Assembly (NCBI GenBank): GCA_963978545.1
Contig: OZ021731.1
Coordinates: 25,006,093-25,070,092, forward strand
Direction: 5' to 3'
DNA length: 64,000 nt
DNA from: Linyphia triangularis
Lineage: Eukaryota; Arthropoda; Arachnida; Araneae; Linyphiidae
Shown here in pieces: positions 59,543-64,000 of the stretch (positions are counted from its first letter, which is position 1; each line of letters starts with the position of its first letter). A model generated the notes under the pieces. That model ran no database searches. It was not told the DNA's origin and saw only the letters and a program-made list of their open reading frames with translations. Made by a program: the position numbers and the translations under genes.

Positions 59543-59547
59543 TGTGA
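59286..59547. repeat. LINE-tail-like repeat ending in (TC)n(TG)n
   Basis: CTACCTTATGCGCATGCGC, GGTCCTTGTGCC, ACCAAATTGAAC and GGGAGTTATGCT match 48955-49080. It is followed at 59503-59547 by CT then GT dinucleotide runs, the usual position of the simple-repeat tail. Confidence 0.6.
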
Positions 59548-59654
59548 GTTAGTTATGCTGGTCACAGTCATGGTGTCGTTGACTTTGAATAGTGCTAAAA
59601 CGGAAGTTGAATACGCTTAGTCTAACTCAAAAAGTTAAATTGTTCAATGAAACT

Positions 59655-60122
59655 GAACAAAATTTGGGATGTTAGAAGAAAGTAGTTGTTATAAAGTACA
59701 GAATTCCTCCGAATACTCTTTCAACCATTTTGAAAAACAAAGACGAGAAGACATGCATCGAAACTCGATCCATCGTGTAAATGAGTGAAGGCCTTTCTTG
59801 GTGTCGAAGCTGCTCTATTAAAATGGTTTGAAACATATCAAAACCAGAATTCCCTTTTAGTGGGATGATGTTAAAAGAAAAGGCGAAGGACTTGGCTCGT
59901 TTACTAAAAGTTGAAGGATTTATAGCGAGTGCAGGATGATTAGAAAAGTTTAAAGTAGGACACAATATTGTCTTCCGGACTCCACATGAACAAGCAAAAA
60001 ATGCTTGATGAAAAATGCTTTGAATAGAAAATAACTTCTGAGTGACATCCGATAATTCGAACTTCAGATAACTCGAAGAATTTGGCCAGTCTCTTGAGCT
60101 TCGAGTTATCGCAAGTCGACTG
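59655..60122 (+). pseudogene. Internally deleted Tigger/pogo element with 3' terminal repeat
   Basis: The plus strand reads RIPPNTLSTILKNKDEKTC (first HTH, about 59700-59755). It continues with SGMMLKEKAKDLARLL and the segment ending EKFKVGHNIVFR (CENP-B-type HTH, about 59855-59975), broken by stops. After it, CTCGAAGAATTTGGCC and GAGTTATCGCAAGTCGACTG at 60075-60120 resemble a Tigger-type terminus, and TA follows it. No DDE domain remains. The 181-aa minus-strand open frame over it is antisense. Confidence 0.75.
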
Positions 60123-61014
60123 TACTTACTTATTATCGCGTGGATCGTTGGCGAACTTTTTATTTCGTTAACGGTCGACGGAAGAATACATAAGTATCCG
60201 TCCAGCTTTATATTCATTTTTTTTTAAAAAAGTTGATAGATATACAAAGTTGGGTGAACTATTTTGTGGTATAGTGGAAATTTAGTATAGAGCTTCCTTT
60301 ACGAAAAAATATGAATATGAAAAATTTGACTACTTTTTATTAATCGGGTACCAGTTGGGGCAGTTATCGCCAAGCCTAAATGTTTTCACATTTTAGTGAC
60401 GCGAAAATGTATCGCCTAATCTAAGTGTTTCCTTACTGTTATAAGAATTATAAATATTTTAATGGTTGTTAGTTTAAATGTGTTATCGGTGCAATTTGGC
60501 GGATTTTATCTGGTACCCGGCTAGCGGAAGAGTACCGAAATTTGATAGGACATAAGTGATCATTCATTACCTTACACCACAAAGCTGGCATTAAGCGACT
60601 ACAGTTTTATTTTTACAACCATTATTGATTGATAAGTAATGACAGAAAGATATCAAATTTGAAATATGTTATAAGTAATATGAGTCTACTCGATTTGATG
60701 TTGAGAAGCAAAAATAACTCATTATCTTACCGTACCAAATTATCACGAATAATGTAAAAAATAATGAAAATATATTTATTCGCACTGGTTAACCTTATCG
60801 TAGCGTGTTTTTGTACTATAAGTCTTCCTTAGTTTTTAAGCAGCTTACGTACGATGAACTCAAAGATATGTTTGCTTATTGAGAAAAATACATAAATAAT
60901 TATTTAATTTGACAGCCATCTTATTATTCTAGGTGAGTTTTTCAATTTAATGAATATATATCGAGTTTTACCAATTATTTCTGTATAATGTTATTTGTTA
61001 TAGGTTGAATAACT
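60123..61014. other. Unassigned AT-rich intergenic stretch
   Basis: No coding motif, terminus or RNA was recognised. Confidence 0.45.
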
Positions 61015-62747
61015 GAGGAAGGTGGCCAGGAAATAACTTTCCCTGTTTGGCGGCATCTGCAGCTAAAACCAATGAATGAAATGAAACCATATTTTATGTA
61101 CAGACTATTGAAGGCATGGGGAGATGAATTCCAACAAAAAAAAAAGTTAGTTCCAAAAGTTGCCGCTATGTGAGATTTTGGCGCTACTTGTACGTACGTT
61201 TGAGGAAATTTACATATCGAGATCGCAATCATGCTAAATTCTAATGCGTACATGACAGCAGCGCAACGCATTTCCATTAAAAAAAAAAAAAGAGCGAACG
61301 TCCAAACAGCGATTCTTTCATTGACTGTTGGTGATATGTGACCTACCTTACCTCAACGTGCTTTGCTAGTGAAACTGTACTACACTAGACAGTGTAATGC
61401 TGTGGTGGCTCTGCGGGAATTTCGAAGACTTCATAGCCTGCGTAAAGGTCCAATGTCTGCTGCAGCAGTAAGAGCGATGATTAAAAAATTCGAGGAAATT
61501 GGATCGCTTGGACTTAGAGCTGGCAGAGGACGAAAAGCAGTATCAGAAGATGCAGTAACAGATGTTGCTACAGCGGTGTTCGACGACACAGGAACCAGCA
61601 GTGGTCCAAGCGCTCGTGCAATTGCTCGTCAAACCGATATGCCTTATTCTACTCTATGGAAAATCTTGCGTAAAATGTTGCATTTCTATCCGTATAAGAT
61701 CAGTCGTCTGCAAGAATTAAAAATAACAGATTACAATAAGCGCTAACTTTTGTGTTAACGTTTCTTGTCCGAATGGAGATCGACAATGATTGGCCTTGGA
61801 AAATATTGTGGGGGGGGGGGGGGAATGAGGCTCATTTTCATCTGAATGGATCTGTTAACACTCAGAACTGCCGTATTTGGGCATGTGAGGTACCCACAGT
61901 GATGCTAGAAATGTCATTGCATTCCCCAAAGGTAACAGTGTGGTGCGGTTTTACGGCTAATTTTATAATAGGACCATACTTTTTTGAAAACATAACTCAG
62001 GCAGAACCTATTACCTGCACCATCAATGGCGAAAAATATGGAAAAATGCTACAAACTTTCGTTATTCCGCAATTGCAGCAAAGACAATGCTTAAACTCAA
62101 TCATTTTTATGCAAGATGGAGCTCGGTCACATATTCATTGTTCAGTGCAGCGCCTTTTACGTCAGAATTTTGGTAATGACAGAGTCATTAGTCAATATTT
62201 TCAAACGGAATGGCCGCCCCGTTCCCCTGACATCACTCCATGTGACTTTTGGCTATGGGGGTACCTTAAATCCGTTGTGTATGCTGGTGGCATTCCAAAC
62301 TTGCATGTCTTGAAGCAGAGCATAAGACGGGCCGTTGCGAACATCCAAACAGACAGTTTGCACACAGCTGTAGAGAACGTTATTCACCGGATGCAATATG
62401 TTGTACACCGGGAAGGTCAGCATATTGAAAATGTTACGCGGCGTCCAGGGGACCCAAATGTTAATGACTAAAATCTTATTTTATGTGTTCCAATAATTTA
62501 TTCATAACTGTATAGTATTGACATTCTGAAAAATCAAATTTCCATGCTTTCATTTTAGTTATTCACGTGTTTCGGTTCCGATAGCGCCACATTTCCCTTA
62601 TCGGCAACTTTTGGAACTAAATTTTTTTTGGTGGAATTCATCTCTCCATGCCTTCATTAGCCTGCATATAAAATATGGTTTCATTTCGTTCATTAGTTTT
62701 AGCTGCAGATGCCGCCAAACAGGGAAAGTTATTTCCTAGCCACCCTG
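61015..62747 (+). mobile_element. Tc1/mariner-superfamily transposon with ~175-bp inverted ends
   Basis: The right end ...GCCACCCTG (followed by TA at 62748-62749) is mirrored at the left by a damaged GAGGAAGGTGGCCAGG. GGAAATAACTTTCCCTGTTT, GGCGGCATCTGCAGCTAAAA and AGTTCCAAAAGTTGCCG then match in both arms. It is related in layout, but not in TIR sequence, to 33400-35177. Its transposase is broken. Confidence 0.85.
61336..62471 (+). pseudogene. DD-D transposase, inactivated
   Basis: The natural ATG at 61336 is followed at once by TGA; the frame then runs open through LLVKLYYTRQCNAVVALREF (first HTH) and ARAIARQTDMPYSTLWKILR (second HTH). A one-base loss near 61744 gives a stop, and the frame resumes at about 61749. 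At the first catalytic block the text is GGGGNEAHFHLNG: a 15-16-nt G run replaces the preceding residues and Asn stands where Asp is expected. The other blocks are intact (FMQDGARSH; WPPRSPDITPCDFWLWG), with 42 residues between their aspartates by my count. The C-terminus ends at 62471. Confidence 0.85.
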
Positions 62748-62749
62748 TA

Positions 62750-63005
62750 GTTAAACACAGATCGTAAAAGCATGCTGTAAGTAACATGTAAGAACATTAT
62801 AACCTAGCCACATTTAACACTAAGAATTTAATAGAAGCTACATTTCGCTAACTTCAATACAGTAATAACACTTCATATTTTTAATAACTTTCAAATCGAA
62901 AAGAGGCTTATCATCTTTACACATAATTTAACAAAGTATCTTAACCTAATCTTGTCTTATATAAAAGTTTAAACATCAATTTACAGCAGCGCTGTTGCAC
63001 AGCAT
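62750..63005. other. Spacer between transposon and TPPP-like gene
   Basis: No feature was recognised. It presumably includes the 3' UTR of the minus-strand gene at 63006-63374. Confidence 0.35.
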
Positions 63006-63374
63006 CTATTTATTATCGTCCAGCTTTGACTTAATGTTATCTAGCTTCTTATCTAGTTGCTCTTTGGATGGCACCGCAGTAACCAGCTTTTTCATCATCT
63101 CTTCGGAATTCATTTCATTATCCTTGGCGAGTTTTTCAACATATTCCTTGAACTCTTCAATGTCCATACCTCCGTCCTTTTCCTTTGCCGATTTCGGAAG
63201 AATTTTTTCAGCATCTTCTTCGGAGATACCAGATTCATCACCAGTGATGCCTGCTTGCTTGAGCCACTGTTTGGCAGTGTCCCCTGACATTTTGCCTTCC
63301 TTGTCGCCGCTAATTCTGGCGAATGAATCAAAAGCTTTTTGGAGATTCGAAGATGAATCTTCGTTTGAAGACAT
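63006..63374 (-). CDS. Short TPPP/p25-alpha family protein (122 aa)
   Basis: An intact frame from ATG 63374 to TAG 63006. After a Ser-rich start (MSSNEDSSS), residues about 12-100 follow the p25-alpha pattern: FDSFARISGD, then a glycine-bearing basic stretch, WLKQAGI, SEEDAEKILPKSAKE, and MDIEEFKEYVEKLAKDN, ending with a VPS turn and a charged helix. Proteins of this family bind tubulin and promote microtubule bundling; the domain is EF-hand-like without canonical calcium loops. The C-terminal half (LDKKLDNIKSKLDDNK) is a short helix. It has no intron in the coding part and could be a genuine single-exon gene or an intact retrocopy. AATAAA overlaps the stop codon. CAG at 63392-63394 (minus) could be an acceptor joining a 5' UTR exon. 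Confidence is higher for the family than for expression. Confidence 0.7.
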   Translation of the reverse strand: MSSNEDSSSNLQKAFDSFARISGDKEGKMSGDTAKQWLKQAGITGDESGISEEDAEKILPKSAKEKDGGMDIEEFKEYVEKLAKDNEMNSEEMMKKLVTAVPSKEQLDKKLDNIKSKLDDNK

Positions 63375-63546
63375 TTTTTTAAATCCGAGGCTGATTTTCG
63401 TTTTAATTTAATTTGAAATACTTAAAAAGCTTGATGTAAAATAAGTTCAATTTGGTAAAGAGAGTGAAAATCTGTGTTTGGTATGAAAGTTCCAAGCAAA
63501 ACTGAGAAAACTAAAGAATTTTAAAGTAATGTTTTGTTTTGCAATT

Positions 63547-63693
63547 TCCGACTGTCTATTTCTGCCACTTATAAAGGTCTTAACACAGCTATATACGTCT
63601 CGTAATTTTGAGCATCTGGAAGAACGCGAAATTGAAATCTTCTGGTGTAAATCCCTCTCTCCGACCCCGCCACACGGACGAGAGGATATTAAA
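63547..63693. repeat. Dispersed repeat shared with 18617-18770
   Basis: It has the same blocks and spacing as 18617-18770, differing at roughly one base in five by eye. It lies immediately upstream (minus-strand sense) of the TPPP-like gene. Confidence 0.65.
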
Positions 63694-63812
63694 ATAATGT
63701 GAAATTTACATGAGAAAACGTTGGTTTTTCAGTTTACGTTGCCAATAAAGATATGAATTGAAACAAGTATTTGTAAAAAGGTTTAATTTATGTTTTCTTA
63801 TCCGAATGGCAG

Positions 63813-63870
63813 ATTTTTTGATGAAATAGGACGTCACATTCATGGAAGTTTGTTTTGGGATGTTGCAATG
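63813..63870 (+). CDS. Candidate 58-nt internal exon, product unknown
   Basis: A pyrimidine-rich TTTATGTTTTCTTATCCGAA leads to GGCAG, then an open 58-nt segment ends at GCAATG|GTAAGTAT, a near-ideal donor. One frame reads FFDEIGRHIHGSLFWDVAM without stops, and the exon would start on the last base of a codon. The composition looks coding rather than repeat-like. I do not recognise the protein; further exons would lie outside the window. Confidence 0.4.
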
Positions 63871-64000
63871 GTAAGTATATCAGGAAACAATATTTTTATT
63901 CTAATTATAGTTTTGAAGTGAAATTTGATGGGGGGTTGATGATATTGATTAAAGCTTGGCTTCCACTATCCCTGAGCAGAGTAGAGCAGAGCAGAGTGGA

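Noticed and set aside
59672..60217. 181-aa minus-strand protein
   Set aside because: It lies antisense to clear Tigger HTH motifs on the plus strand and has no motif of its own.

Overview
The window is nuclear DNA of a eukaryote, most likely an arthropod and perhaps a spider or other chelicerate. It is AT-rich, gene-poor and full of long T/A homopolymers. It has GT-AG splice signals, BED-hAT, Tigger, Tc1/mariner-like, Helitron and tRNA-SINE sequences, and no bacterial gene organisation. The chelicerate guess rests on remembered similarity of dispersed repeats (around 18.6 and 63.6 kb) to repeats in spider genomes, so it is an inference.

Genes are few. The dominant one is an 8-kb open exon on the + strand (ATG 19700 to stop 27652; 2,650 aa). 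Its Ser/Lys/Asn-rich protein contains a nine-unit 53/56-aa coding repeat, two smaller repeat blocks, basic NLS-like patches and a non-repetitive C-terminal region. I could not assign it to a family. A possible promoter/first-exon region lies at about 14.2-14.6 kb. Other genic traces are one spliced exon of an SLC22-type organic-cation transporter (57156-57259), an intact short TPPP/p25-alpha-like gene on the minus strand (63006-63374), and an unidentified short exon with clean splice sites at the right edge (63813-63870).

The rest is mainly mobile DNA. 1.9-7.1 kb: a TA-flanked inverted-repeat element split by a hAT element with a perfect 8-bp duplication, itself carrying a 5'-truncated SINE and a foldback element. 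9-12.5 kb: dispersed repeats, a decayed Tigger transposase, a hAT relic. 29-32 kb: several inverted-repeat elements and 38-40-nt T tracts. 33.4-35.2 kb: a long-TIR DD-D transposon broken by a full-length tRNA-SINE. 36-40 kb: three small hAT-like elements with perfect 8-bp duplications and a second full SINE. 43-47 kb: a BED-finger hAT and another element bounded by about 80-bp inverted repeats. 48-55 kb: a TTAA-flanked repeat, SINEs, MITEs. 55.8-58.6 kb: two Helitrons flanking the SLC22 exon. 59.6-62.7 kb: a Tigger relic and a second DD-D transposon.

There is no operon-like cooperation between genes. The informative structure is the nesting order of the transposons and the repeat-driven growth of the large protein. 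All calls were made by eye from sequence patterns; no alignment or database search was run.
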